A DNA stretch of 64,000 bases from Campylobacter concisus (lineage in GTDB: Bacteria > Campylobacterota > Campylobacteria > Campylobacterales > Campylobacteraceae): assembly GCF_015679985.1 (NCBI RefSeq), contig NZ_CP049239.1, forward strand, positions 1,612,001-1,676,000. The letters are read 5' to 3'. Made by a program: the position numbers and the translations under genes. Under the pieces are notes generated by a model. That model had not been told where the DNA came from. It saw nothing but the letters and a program-made list of their open reading frames with translations, and did not search any database. Shown one piece after another: positions 48,295 to 57,111 of this stretch (its first letter is position 1; every line of letters begins with the position of its first letter).

Positions 48295-48470
48295 CTATAA
48301 AATTCTATTTGCCTTATCGACAGCTACGAACGCCCAGTGCATAAATTCTTGCTTTGGTTTGTATTTGCCGCTGTTAAAATACTCCGCTAGCCGCGCCTCC
48401 TCCGTTTCGCTTAGCTCGCCGCCAAGCCCCCAGCGCGTCTTTTGTATGAGCTCCTGCGCGCTCGCGGGTA
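48295..48470 (-). pseudogene. C-terminal fragment of a chromosomal gene (minus strand)
   Basis: Read leftward, this frame gives a coherent C-terminal segment: AQELIQKTRWGLGGELSETEEARLAEYFNSGKYKPKQEFMHWAFVAVDKANRIL. Upstream of about 48470 the reading loses meaning, and there is no start. The segment is GC-richer than its surroundings, suggesting foreign origin. It meets another truncated gene head to head at about 48475. I do not recognise the family. Confidence 0.5.
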
Positions 48471-48477
48471 TAGGGCT

Positions 48478-48739
48478 TAGACTTAGCGGCGATGATGGCA
48501 AGATAAGGGGCAAATTTAATCTAAATGAGCCAAAGCTAAACGTTACTAAGCTTACAGAGCTTCCATTTATCGAGGCGGTTTTGGATGAGAATTTTAAAGA
48601 GCTCGCAAAAGATGAGATGATAAATTTAGATGGCGCTTTAAAGACTATATTTTGGCATCACAAGGCAACTTTACTCGTGCAAAAAGACAAAAATGGTGAG
48701 TTTAGAAATTTAAATATAAAAGAGCTTCGGGAATTTTGA
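48478..48739 (+). pseudogene. C-terminal fragment of a chromosomal gene (plus strand)
   Basis: From about 48478 the plus-strand frame reads as a coherent C-terminal part: GDDGKIRGKFNLNEPKLNVTKLTELPFIEAVLDENFKELAKDEMINLDGALKTIFWHHKATLLVQKDKNG. Upstream, the same frame is a meaningless translation of the opposite remnant. Its stop overlaps the next gene's start, so the two were once an operon. Function unknown. Confidence 0.5.
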
Positions 48740-48951
48740 TGATGCAAAATTTCAATGAGAAAAATGAGTTTAAATACGGCAAATTTAACTACAAAAAAGC
48801 TCATCAAATAGCCCAAAACTGCACTAAATTTAAGCTAGATAGCGACGAAGAGGAGACGAGCTGTGGGGACGAGAGAAGCTGCTATGACTGCGCGTTTAGG
48901 CGCTGGAGTAAAGATAGCTTCATCTGCATGGCACAAGCTAGCAAAGACTGA
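48739..48951 (+). CDS. Small cysteine-rich hypothetical protein
   Basis: A 70-aa protein starting at 48739 (overlapping the remnant's stop). The C-terminal half has four or five cysteines (TSCGDERSCYDCAFRRWSKDSFICMAQ) that could bind a metal. It is polar and probably cytoplasmic. Unknown function. Its operon partner upstream is truncated. Confidence 0.6.
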   Translation: MMQNFNEKNEFKYGKFNYKKAHQIAQNCTKFKLDSDEEETSCGDERSCYDCAFRRWSKDSFICMAQASKD

Positions 48952-48958
48952 GCTAGCC

Positions 48959-49492
48959 CTACGCAACCATTTTTTTATCTTTAAGTTTTCCACCGCGTTT
49001 GTACTTTAGTTCGCCGCAAAATCTCTTGCCAAATTTTGCCTCGATAATAAGAACTAGCACAAAAAATATCTTTTCGTCATTCATTCGCGCGATCTGGCGT
49101 AGAGTTTGGCTAGCGTCATTAAATTTAACTCCATTTTTACGTAAAGTTTCGCAAAAAATAGCCTTGTCAAAGCCCAACATTTGCGAAATTTCAGTTATGC
49201 TGTATGGCTCGAGCGAGGCGATAATTCGGTCCATGTTGCAAATGCTTGGATTTTTACTGCGTGTTAGCACATCCATTGTTTCATTCATTAGCTTTACTAG
49301 CTTTTTTCTACGATTTATAACGTGAAGTGTTGCGGCAAGCAATATTAAAAAACCTACGATTTTATGGGCATTTAGTAAGTACTCATTATATTCACCAAAT
49401 GCAAAATTTACACCAGAGAATGCGAGCATGCAAAGCCCTAAAATAAGAACTAAAACAAGACAGAATTTATAAATAACCTCTACTTTAAACAT
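48959..49492 (-). CDS. DUF4405-like membrane protein (cytochrome b-type)
   Basis: A 177-aa protein with two TM segments (about residues 5-27 and 43-61). Histidines in LLNAHKIVGFLILLAATLHVINRRKKLVKL could bind haem, as in the DUF4405 / small cytochrome b group. The C-terminal half is soluble and rather basic. The start at 49492 is preferred, with AGGA eight bases upstream. It lies directly downstream of the TonB receptor gene (convergent with nothing), so it may belong to the same iron-uptake locus. Confidence 0.65.
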   Translation of the reverse strand: MFKVEVIYKFCLVLVLILGLCMLAFSGVNFAFGEYNEYLLNAHKIVGFLILLAATLHVINRRKKLVKLMNETMDVLTRSKNPSICNMDRIIASLEPYSITEISQMLGFDKAIFCETLRKNGVKFNDASQTLRQIARMNDEKIFFVLVLIIEAKFGKRFCGELKYKRGGKLKDKKMVA

Positions 49493-49579
49493 GACACTCA
49501 TCCTAAATATATTTTTCTAATTATACACTTTAGGAGTTAAAATTTATCACCAGCTTATTTAGCTGGTGATTTAATTAAA

Positions 49580-51694
49580 TTAAAAATTGTAGTTAAAGCT
49601 GAGATTAAATGTGCGTGGATCGCCATAAACCATCATATTTTTGCCGATACCCTCGTAGTATTTTTTGTTAAAGAGATTATCGATATTTAGCTGTACATCA
49701 AAGTTTTTAGCAAATTTATAACCAAGCATTAAATTAGCTAAAGTGTAGCCTTTTTGTGTGATTTCATCCGCGCCTTTGCCAGTATAAATTTTGCTCTTAT
49801 ACATAGCTCCAGCCCCTACTCTAAAGTCTCTGATCTCATACTTTGCAAATAAATTTGCCGTGCTTCTTGATGAGTCGGTGGCGTATTTCTCGCCATTAGC
49901 ATCTTTTGCGTTAAAGTGCGTTGCACCAAAGCTTAGGCTTAAGTTTTTAGTGATCTCGCCGTTTAGGTCTAGCTCGACACCCTTGCTTGTGACGCCTTTG
50001 CCAGCTTCATATATATCGGCATTTGTCGCTGGATTTTTCCTGCCAGTCTTTATGCCAAGCTTATCTTGCACGATCTTAAAGATGCCAAGACTTGCTTGAA
50101 GTGCCCCGTCAAAATACTCGCCTTTAATGCCCACTTCATAGTCCTTGCCTTGGATCGGATCAAGATACTTGTCATTTGCGCCCTTTACGTTTTGAGGTTT
50201 AAATATGCTCGTGTAGCTAGCATATAGAGTGTGGTTTGCTCCGATGTCGTAAGTGATGCCAAGATATGGCGTGATCTCATTTGTGAAATTTCTATTATCT
50301 TTGCCGCCCTCGATCTCGTATTTGTAGTAGCTCACCCTAGCACCTAGTAGAAATTTAAGATCATCGGTGATTGATAGTTTATTTGCCGCGTAAAATGCCT
50401 TTTGTATCGTTTTGTCTTTATTGTTTTGATCTTCGTAAGGTAGCTTTGGATCATCAAGGTGCAGGTTTTTAAAATCAATCCTACTTCTAGCCGTATAAGC
50501 AAGCCCTGCTGGCGTGGTCTTTTGCAACCAGTAGCTACTTACCTTATCGCTACTTTTTTTATAGTTGTTATACATCGCACCAAAGACAAACTCATGAGAT
50601 AAATTTGCTACCTCGTAAGGGATATTTGCGTATGCATCGACGTTGTGGATGTTCTCCTCTCTTTTGTTTGCATAAACGCTAAGGTCACTCATATTGCCAG
50701 TGCCGTCTAAATTTACCGCTCCGCCGTAGTAGAGTAGATTTGAGTCAGTGTTTGCCCGTCTAAATGAGTAGCTTAAATTTAAGCTCGCTTCATTTTCAAA
50801 GTAGTGCTTAAAATCAGCGTAAAAATCAAGCGTTTTTATGTCCCATCTAGTCCAAGGCTGAGAGAAAATTTCATTTTTACTAAAATTTGTCCTAGAGCCA
50901 TCTGCGTAAAAAGCTGGCATGCCACCCCATCTAACCCCGTGGCGTCTTAGCTCTTGATAAAACGCGCCAAGGCTAAGCCACGAGTTATCGCCTATGTCGC
51001 TATCGACTACGCCGTAAATCGCACTATTTTTGCGGTTGTAATAATTCATATAAGAGTGCGACTTCTCATGCATGAAAGAAAGCCTGGCTCTAACGCTTCC
51101 GCTCTCATTTACCGGCGTTTGCACATCGCCATTTACGCCGTATCTATCGTATGAGCCAGCACTTACGCCAAAATTTCCTTTTAGCTCCTTTGAGTCTGCC
51201 CTTTTTCTTATGAAATTTAAGCTTGCAGCCGGATTGCCAGCGCCTGCAAGTAGGCCATTTGCCCCTTTGACCACCTCAACTCTTTCATAAGGCAGCAAGC
51301 TCATATCATTTGCGCCAAGACTAAAGCCACCAAAGCTAGGCATCGAATCAAGCAAGTAATAATCTATCTTAAAGCCACGAGCCGTCGGATATACGCGCTC
51401 GTCCCATTTGTTTAGCGTAACGCCTGGGACATTTCTAAGAAGCACTTGATAGTCCTTGATGCCTTGATCTTTTAGCCTAGCTTCTGTTAGCACGGTTAGT
51501 GATTGTGGCGTTTGACGAGAGGTTAAATTTAGCCTTGTTGTGCTTTTTACAAGCTCTTTTGCAAAGTAGTTTGCATCATCTCTTCTCTCGCTTTCTACAA
51601 CATCAATTGCTTCTAAAATTTTATCGCTTTGGCTAGCAAAAATTTGAGGTTGCATCAAATTTAATGCAACCAAACTAATTAAAAATTTTTTCAT
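49580..51694 (-). CDS. TonB-dependent siderophore receptor
   Basis: A 704-aa outer-membrane receptor of the FhuE/FoxA/FpvA type. It has a signal peptide (1-20), a TonB-box-like EAIDVVE (about 29-35), and a plug domain (TPQSLTVLTEARLKDQGIKDYQVLLRNVPGVTL..., ERVEVVKGANGLLAGAGNPAASLNFIRKR). The beta-barrel ends in FNLSFNYNF with terminal Phe. Ferric hydroxamate-type siderophores are common ligands, but the substrate is not predictable. It overlaps the PepSY gene by 20 bases, and a possible Fur box lies upstream of that gene. Confidence 0.93.
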   Translation of the reverse strand: MKKFLISLVALNLMQPQIFASQSDKILEAIDVVESERRDDANYFAKELVKSTTRLNLTSRQTPQSLTVLTEARLKDQGIKDYQVLLRNVPGVTLNKWDERVYPTARGFKIDYYLLDSMPSFGGFSLGANDMSLLPYERVEVVKGANGLLAGAGNPAASLNFIRKRADSKELKGNFGVSAGSYDRYGVNGDVQTPVNESGSVRARLSFMHEKSHSYMNYYNRKNSAIYGVVDSDIGDNSWLSLGAFYQELRRHGVRWGGMPAFYADGSRTNFSKNEIFSQPWTRWDIKTLDFYADFKHYFENEASLNLSYSFRRANTDSNLLYYGGAVNLDGTGNMSDLSVYANKREENIHNVDAYANIPYEVANLSHEFVFGAMYNNYKKSSDKVSSYWLQKTTPAGLAYTARSRIDFKNLHLDDPKLPYEDQNNKDKTIQKAFYAANKLSITDDLKFLLGARVSYYKYEIEGGKDNRNFTNEITPYLGITYDIGANHTLYASYTSIFKPQNVKGANDKYLDPIQGKDYEVGIKGEYFDGALQASLGIFKIVQDKLGIKTGRKNPATNADIYEAGKGVTSKGVELDLNGEITKNLSLSFGATHFNAKDANGEKYATDSSRSTANLFAKYEIRDFRVGAGAMYKSKIYTGKGADEITQKGYTLANLMLGYKFAKNFDVQLNIDNLFNKKYYEGIGKNMMVYGDPRTFNLSFNYNF

Positions 51695-52774
51695 TTTTTC
51701 TCCTTTTAAAATTTCTTTTAATCCACAAATAAAGCCCTGAAATGCTCAAAATAAGCGGTGAAATGCCGACTAAAAACCAGATAAATTTTGTGATTTGGTT
51801 GTAGTTACCAAAGTGCGATTTTCTAAATGCTGAGAGAATTTCTTCGCTTAGATTTGCATTTTTTATGTCCAAAATGCTTACTAATTCGCCGTTATTTTTA
51901 TCGTAAGTTAATATGCTTGAATATTCGTTATGCAAGAAATTTTGATCTTTTACATAGCCAAAAAGGCGTATGTTTGCTCCTTGCATAAAAGGCAGTGAGA
52001 TGAAGTGTGGTTCAAAGCCAGCAAGATCATTTTTTGAGCGGGCTACCAGCTCATCAAGAGATAGGCTTTTGTTATAAATTTTTGTATCTATAACGAAGTC
52101 ATTTTTAAACTCTGGCATGCGTGCCATTTGAAATTCCCACCAAACACCACTTACGCAAATGAGCAGTAAAATAGGCGTAGAAAAAATTCCTATCATTTTA
52201 TGAATGTCGCTCATAAAAATATTTAGCCTATTTACACGAAGCCTAAGTAGTGTCAGCCAGAATTTTCTATAAATCACAAAACCACTTATGCAGATAAAAA
52301 ACGTAAAAATAGCGGTTAAAGTAAGGATAACGTGACCAATTTTCCCAAGAAATAGCGACTCATGAAACTCGGTTAAAACTCCAAAAAATCCCTCATCATG
52401 TGCGAGTGGCTCGCTCTTTATCTTACCGCTAAAAGCGTCAAAATAGATAAATTTCCACTCTTTTTGGCTGTCATTGTGCTCAATTAACCAAATTTTGTCG
52501 CATTTTTTAGGGTCGGCATCGATGTTGATGCCGACCATCTCGTAGCCGTCAAGCTCGCTTGCGATGATCTCTCTTTGCTCATCAAAGCTGATCCTTTTGC
52601 TTAAATTTTCTTTGTTTAAATTTACATTTACGACATTTGGGGCAAGAAGGCTGTTTATCTCATTTTATAAACCAAAATAGCACCGCTAAAACAAACTACT
52701 GCAAGTGGAATGAAAAATAATATAGATAAATAAGTGTGCAATTTATAAAAAAATTTTTGATTTAGAAATTTCAC
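51675..52774 (-). pseudogene. PepSY-associated TM protein (iron-uptake reductase type), frameshifted
   Basis: Two frames together give a complete PepSY_TM protein. The 5' part (52774-52655, GTG start) encodes KFLNQKFFYKLHTYLS..., a TM helix, and ...GAILVYKMR-stop. The -1/+2 frame continues at once with EINSLLAPNVVNVNLNKENLSKRISFDEQREIIASELDGYEMVGI and runs to 51675 with three more TM segments. A single missing base near 52664 restores YK-(D)-EINSLL. PepSY_TM proteins next to siderophore receptors are thought to reduce or release iron. It is a pseudogene, a phase-variable state or a sequencing error. Confidence 0.85.
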
Positions 52775-52840
52775 CTTGTTTTAAAGCCTTTTAGTAGTAG
52801 GTTTTGATAATGGCTTGCAATCTTACACAAAATTTACTTT

Positions 52841-52862
52841 GATAATATTTAAAACTATTATC
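52841..52862. promoter_or_regulatory. Possible Fur box upstream of the PepSY/TonB receptor genes
   Basis: A palindrome GATAAT-N10-ATTATC, 67 bp before the PepSY start. It resembles the Fur consensus (GATAATNATTATC) with a longer spacer. Iron control of a siderophore receptor operon is expected. The spacer length makes the site uncertain. Confidence 0.5.
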
Positions 52863-52998
52863 AATTATGATTTCAAAAAAGAAAAATTTTTATAGAATGT
52901 AAGTTGAAAAAAATAAATAGATTTGATTTTTAAAAGAATAAACAACTCCTCTTTGTGTATACGAAAAGCCAGAAAAGGGGGAAGCAAAGACTTATCAG

Positions 52999-53040
52999 TT
53001 ACAAAAAGGAGGGTCCATTTAGGACGATGAAATAGTATTA
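52999..53040. repeat. Repeated element, copy A
   Basis: TTACAAAAAGGAGG, a short hairpin (GTCC-ATTTA-GGAC), then ATGAAATAG. The second copy at 53628-53668 keeps the same two flanks but has a different hairpin between them (CTTGT-TGG-ACAAG). Both lie outside genes. Confidence 0.5.
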
Positions 53041-53173
53041 TTTAAGCATAAATTTTAATAAAATTTTTAGTTAATAAAAAAGAAATTCCAAGTAATACTA
53101 AAGTAAATTTAACTTTAAAGAAGCTACATTTAAGAAATTTCTTTTAATTAGTGCAAGTACAAAATTAAAATAG

Positions 53174-53581
53174 CTAATTTTTAGGCACAAGCTCTAATAC
53201 ATTGCAAGCTCGTTTACTGCCCATATTGCAAGCTCTATCAAGAGCGTTTGCAGAAAGATCAAAGCTTTGCTCAGTGCCATTTCCTTGAAGATACTTTGTC
53301 GCTAGCTCGTAGCAAGCCTCACTACCACCATCATCACAGAGCGATCTAAATATCTCAAAAGATTTTTGCGTATCTTTTTCTATGCCAAGACCACGCCCTA
53401 GCATATCTGCATAGATAAAGCAAGAAATTTTATCTTTATTTTCACACTCACTTGAAAGCTTTTTTGTAAAATTCTCGCAAGCTTTAGCGTTACTTTTATT
53501 AATGCACTCTTGCACATTTATATCCCAGTTTGCATTCAAAGATAGAAGTGTAAATGCTAAAAACAAAATAGATTTTTTCAT
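53174..53581 (-). CDS. Sel1-repeat periplasmic protein
   Basis: A 135-aa exported protein with a signal peptide (1-17). Two Sel1/TPR-like repeats are visible (SCFIYADMLGRGLGIEKDTQKSFEIFRSLCDDGG and ACYELATKYLQGNGTEQSFDLSANALDRACNMGSKRAC). Paired cysteines at the typical positions (about residues 27, 35 and 50 onward) are as in Helicobacter cysteine-rich (Hcp) proteins. It lies just downstream of the nos operon; a link to it is not shown. A long perfect hairpin precedes its ribosome binding site. Confidence 0.75.
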   Translation of the reverse strand: MKKSILFLAFTLLSLNANWDINVQECINKSNAKACENFTKKLSSECENKDKISCFIYADMLGRGLGIEKDTQKSFEIFRSLCDDGGSEACYELATKYLQGNGTEQSFDLSANALDRACNMGSKRACNVLELVPKN

Positions 53582-53600
53582 AAATTTCCTTGGAAGAAGT

Positions 53601-53627
53601 TAGCTCCCTTTGGGGGAAAGGGAGCTA
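53601..53627. terminator. Strong hairpin between nosY and the Sel1 gene
   Basis: TAGCTCCCTTT-GGGGG-AAAGGGAGCTA forms an 11-bp perfect stem with a 5-nt loop. It lies after the end of the nos operon and before the next gene on the same strand. A U-run is missing on either strand, so it may be a terminator, an RNA-stability element or a leader structure of the Sel1 gene. Confidence 0.5.
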
Positions 53628-53668
53628 TTACAAAAAGGAGGTTTCTTGTTGGACAAGTGAAATAATAC
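53628..53668. repeat. Repeated element, copy B
   Basis: TTACAAAAAGGAGG, hairpin CTTGT-TGG-ACAAG, then GTGAAATAA. See copy A at 52999-53040. Confidence 0.5.
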
Positions 53669-53716
53669 AAGTTTCGTCTAAATTTAAAACCAACTTTTCT
53701 TTAACAAAAAACAATC

Positions 53717-54544
53717 TCAAACCAAATCTTTTTTGCTAAAGGCAAAATAGCCACAAACTAGCAAAATAATGCCTAGTAAAAGTGGATAAATAATCGCATA
53801 AGCTACAAATGTTGCCTTTGGAAAGGTGCTTAAAATAAAATAAGATGCAGTACCGATAACTGCTAAATTTGGATCAAAAAGACTAAGTGCTGCTATCCTG
53901 AAAAGCTCTATCGGATTTAGTATAGCAATAGCGTAAATAACGTACTCATCAACCGAGCTTCGCATAAGAAGTCCAATTAATGCTAGATCAATAAAAGCAA
54001 GCATTATAAGCCAAAGTAAAAACACCACGCCTTGGCCTGTCTCTTGATTTTTAATCACGCTTGAGATAAAAAATCCAAGCGATAAAAAAATGATACTTAA
54101 GCTAAAAAGTAGCCCAAAATAAAGTGTTAATACACTCCAAGGTATTGCAACACCTTTTATAAAACCAACAATAACACAAAGCAAAAGAGCAAACAAAAGT
54201 GGAACAAAAACAACAAATGTACGGCCCAGCGCCTTGCCAAAGTAATACTCTCTAAGGCTTAGTGGGAAGCTAAGGATGTATTCAAGCAAATTTGTATCTC
54301 TATCTTGATTTATGCTTCTTACGGTTGAGATGAGAATAAAAATAGGCACAATGATGACACAAATTTGAATAAACAAAAGCAGTGCTCTAGTAAGCCCAGA
54401 AAAGCCGAGCACACGTGAGTCAGTCACGCCGCTAAATAAAAATCCTATCATCAAAGCAGAAAAAAGCGCAGCATATATCACAAACCATCTTGAGCGAAAA
54501 GACTCTTTTACATCAAGCTTTGCTATTAAAAAAAGATTATTCAC
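53717..54544 (-). CDS. nosY: NosY, ABC transporter permease for nitrous oxide reductase maturation
   Basis: A 275-aa inner-membrane protein with about six TM segments (FVIYAALFSALMIGFLF, ALLLFIQICVIIVPIFILIS, TFVVFVPLLFALLLCVIVGFI, and so on). INQDRDTNLLEYILSFPLSLREYYFGKALGR is the typical coupling-helix segment of NosY. It pairs with NosF, whose gene overlaps by eight bases. With NosD it delivers a sulfur species needed to build the CuZ centre. It is the last gene of the operon; nosL is not present next to it. Confidence 0.93.
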   Translation of the reverse strand: MNNLFLIAKLDVKESFRSRWFVIYAALFSALMIGFLFSGVTDSRVLGFSGLTRALLLFIQICVIIVPIFILISTVRSINQDRDTNLLEYILSFPLSLREYYFGKALGRTFVVFVPLLFALLLCVIVGFIKGVAIPWSVLTLYFGLLFSLSIIFLSLGFFISSVIKNQETGQGVVFLLWLIMLAFIDLALIGLLMRSSVDEYVIYAIAILNPIELFRIAALSLFDPNLAVIGTASYFILSTFPKATFVAYAIIYPLLLGIILLVCGYFAFSKKDLV

Positions 54545-55190
54545 TCTTGCTCCTTAAATTTTCTTCTTTGATGATCTTGCCAAGATCCATATAGACGCAT
54601 CTATCTAATAAATTTGCTATCTCATCGATACGGTGTGAAATAAAAACAAGTGTTTTGTTTTGCGTGAAGTTGTCAAGTAAATTTTTAAAAGAAAGCCTTG
54701 CTTTTACATCAAGATTTGCCGTTGGCTCATCAAACATCAAAATTTCACTATCCTTAGCAAATGCGATGGCTATTAACATCTTTTGTTTCATTCCGCCAGA
54801 GAGCTTATAAAATGGCTTATTTAAATTTGCATGCAGATCAAGCTCTAAAAGCTTGCTAAATTTCTGAATCTCTTCAAATTTTACATTTGAACTTTTGCAA
54901 ACAAACTCACAAAGCTCACGTAGATTAAATTTAAGCGGTGGTGGGGTTTGTGGCACAAATGAGATAAATTTCAAAGCCCCTTTTCTATCTTTTAGAGTGT
55001 TTACGCCATTTATTGCGATGCTTCCGCTATTTGGGATAAACTCACCTAAAATGATACGCATGAGCGAGCTTTTGCCAGCTCCATTTTGTCCAAGTATTGC
55101 TATTTTTTCACCAGATTTTACATTTAGGCTAACATTATCAAGTATCCTTTGCGAGCCAAAAATTTTAGTTACTTCTTTTATATCTATCAA
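54537..55190 (-). CDS. nosF: NosF, ABC transporter ATPase
   Basis: A 217-aa ATPase with Walker A GQNGAGKSSL, Q-loop in SFVPQTPPPL, signature KLSGGMKQK, Walker B EILMFDEPTANLD, and the H-loop in FISHRIDE. It drives NosY in the cytoplasm. It overlaps nosY by eight bases and follows nosH after nine bases, in the usual epsilonproteobacterial order. Confidence 0.93.
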   Translation of the reverse strand: MIDIKEVTKIFGSQRILDNVSLNVKSGEKIAILGQNGAGKSSLMRIILGEFIPNSGSIAINGVNTLKDRKGALKFISFVPQTPPPLKFNLRELCEFVCKSSNVKFEEIQKFSKLLELDLHANLNKPFYKLSGGMKQKMLIAIAFAKDSEILMFDEPTANLDVKARLSFKNLLDNFTQNKTLVFISHRIDEIANLLDRCVYMDLGKIIKEENLRSKSE

Positions 55191-55199
55191 AAATTTTCC

Positions 55200-56099
55200 T
55201 TATATTAGTTTTTTAAAGCCGTTGTCAAATTTCAGTGCATCTTGATGACACACATCAATACACCTACCACAAAGCGTACAATCAGCACCAGCTATCCTAA
55301 AGATATTTTTATTCTTGTCAAGTTTTGCTCCTTTTTTTGTCATAAAAAGTACGTGAGGCACTAGACAAACATCAGTGCAAACTAAGCAGTGATCACACTT
55401 CTCTTTATCCCAGCTAACTTTTATAGCATTTGGTTTAGCTAGCACTGAGTAAGTAGCTCCAATAGGACAGACATACCTACACCAAGCTCTACGTGAGAAG
55501 AAAATTTCAACCATAAGCATAGCCACAACGAACCAAATAGCATGAAAATAGCCATAGATAATAAATCTTGAAAAAATCCCAACAACATTAAAAATTTCAA
55601 ATGTAAGGCTTGCACTAGCAAAGCTAAGAGTTAAAAATAAAATGGTAAAAACATATCGCCACTTTGTGTCAAACACTCGTGGTTTCACTATCTTTTTAGC
55701 ACGCAAATTTTCATGGATCTTCTCAGCTACTTCACTTATTAACGAATAAGGACAGATCCAAGAGCAAAAGCCTCTACCACCAAAAATGATATAAAAGGCC
55801 AAGATACTAAGTGAGCCAATTATTAAATTTACATGGATTTCATGCGTCGCCAGAAAAACTTGCAGGCTCATAAAAGCATCCGCTAAGTGAAAGCCAAATA
55901 TCCTTGAGGCACTGATGTCGCCTTCTAAAATTTGTATATCAACTCTATATGAAAGCACAAATAAAAGATGAACTAGAATAATGCTAAATATGCGCCAAAA
56001 ACGTATACTAGGACGCTTCTTGCCATCTTTTGTAGTTGTGATTAATGTGCTTAGAAAGCTTACATTTCTAATCGTCGCACGAGTGTTATATTTGTCCAT
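55200..56099 (-). CDS. nosH: NosH, NapH-type membrane ferredoxin
   Basis: A 299-aa membrane protein with about five TM segments and two polyferredoxin clusters at the C-terminus (CDHCLVCTDVCLVPHVLFM and CTLCGRCIDVCHQDALKF). FCSWICPYSLISE and RRAWCRYVCPIGATYSV motifs lie in the middle, as in NapH. With NosG it forms a quinol dehydrogenase that is thought to feed electrons to the periplasmic cytochromes and NosZ. It is the partner of the ferredoxin encoded at 57108. Confidence 0.92.
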   Translation of the reverse strand: MDKYNTRATIRNVSFLSTLITTTKDGKKRPSIRFWRIFSIILVHLLFVLSYRVDIQILEGDISASRIFGFHLADAFMSLQVFLATHEIHVNLIIGSLSILAFYIIFGGRGFCSWICPYSLISEVAEKIHENLRAKKIVKPRVFDTKWRYVFTILFLTLSFASASLTFEIFNVVGIFSRFIIYGYFHAIWFVVAMLMVEIFFSRRAWCRYVCPIGATYSVLAKPNAIKVSWDKEKCDHCLVCTDVCLVPHVLFMTKKGAKLDKNKNIFRIAGADCTLCGRCIDVCHQDALKFDNGFKKLI

Positions 56100-56101
56100 T
56101 T

Positions 56102-56563
56102 TTACTTTTTAAATTTAGAAATTTCATCTGCAAGGCTTTCAAGCTCACTATCACTAACATTTGTGAGTAGCCCCTTCATAAGCGAGTTTTGCACCTTGCC
56201 AGCTTTATAATCAGCCAGCTTTTTAAGCAATTCATCCTTACTTAGATGCGTTATATCAGGAGCTACGACGCCTTTTGCATTTGCACCATGACACGGGGCA
56301 CAAGTTGTCAGATACTGCTTGCTAACGCCTTCATTGTGCACTTTAGCCACACTTAGACTTAGCTCTTTTACCTTTTTTAGCTCATCTTCGCTAGCAAATT
56401 CTTCACTAGACTTTGACTGCTCTTTTGTAAAATTTTGCTCTACTTTTGGCTGAGCATTAGTTGCTACTTTTTCCTTTTTAGGCGGAGTCTGGCTTAACAT
56501 AAACACCATGATACCGCAAATTGCTACTGCTAAAATAATGGTTATAATCTTTCCTACTTTCAT
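56102..56563 (-). CDS. nosC2: NosC2, monohaem cytochrome c
   Basis: A 153-aa protein with an N-terminal membrane anchor (about 5-23) and one c-type haem site (CAPCHGAN, about residue 90). A distal Met is probably in NSLMKGLL. It is one of two small cytochromes between nosG and nosH, proposed to pass electrons from the NosGH complex to NosZ. Whether it is named C1 or C2 is by order. Confidence 0.87.
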   Translation of the reverse strand: MKVGKIITIILAVAICGIMVFMLSQTPPKKEKVATNAQPKVEQNFTKEQSKSSEEFASEDELKKVKELSLSVAKVHNEGVSKQYLTTCAPCHGANAKGVVAPDITHLSKDELLKKLADYKAGKVQNSLMKGLLTNVSDSELESLADEISKFKK

Positions 56564-57111
56564 TATTTGCTCCTAAATTGTGTATTAAAATCACTGATTT
56601 CTTTAGCTAAATTTCTGATTTCACTATCATCCATTTTTTTAACAAGGTCTCGCATTAAAACATTGACTTTTTCTTTATTTTTATAAGCATTTATCATTGT
56701 ATAAATTTCATTTTCACTTTTTGTTAAGAGTGATGGCCCGATGATGCCATTTGCATAATCATCGTGACAAGCTGAGCATTTTGTAATGAAAATTTTGCTA
56801 AGTCTGCCCTTTATAAGTCTTAAATTTATAGTTTGAAGAGGGGTTCTTACCATCGCTAAAGCACCGATTTGACGGCTTACGTTATTATCTTCAAGTCCAA
56901 ATTTTACGCTCTTTTCGCCGTGCATATCGTATTTTATGAAGTCATTTTGTTTATTTGTACTTTGATTATTTTCTTTTTTTTCAACCTTTATGCTAGCGCT
57001 CGTGGCTACATTTATTGGTTGCTCGCTAGCTGCTTTTTGCGCTTTGTCATCGCTCTTTTCACAGCCGACAAATAGCAAAGCAGCAGCCACTAAAGACGTT
57101 ATTAATCTCAT
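56563..57111 (-). CDS. nosC1: NosC1, monohaem cytochrome c lipoprotein
   Basis: A 182-aa lipoprotein (signal ending LLFVGCEK, lipobox LFVGC) with one haem-binding CSACHDD (about residue 116) and a distal VLMRDLVKKM Met. It has a Lys/Gln-rich linker after the lipobox. It overlaps nosC2 by one base. Member of the electron chain to NosZ. The two small cytochromes differ in anchoring. Confidence 0.87.
   Translation of the reverse strand: MRLITSLVAAALLFVGCEKSDDKAQKAASEQPINVATSASIKVEKKENNQSTNKQNDFIKYDMHGEKSVKFGLEDNNVSRQIGALAMVRTPLQTINLRLIKGRLSKIFITKCSACHDDYANGIIGPSLLTKSENEIYTMINAYKNKEKVNVLMRDLVKKMDDSEIRNLAKEISDFNTQFRSK

Larger units (their letters stand above)
52775..53173. other. Intergenic region with Fur-box-like site and a repeated element
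   Basis: No gene is visible in this 399-bp AT-rich stretch. It contains GATAAT-N10-ATTATC (52841-52862) upstream of the iron-uptake genes and one copy of a repeated element (52999-53040) that recurs at 53628-53668. The remainder is long A/T runs. Confidence 0.5.

Noticed and set aside
48269-48477. The N-terminal half of the 156-codon plus-strand frame
   Set aside because: It is the complementary translation of a coherent minus-strand remnant. Only the part after about 48478 looks like real protein.
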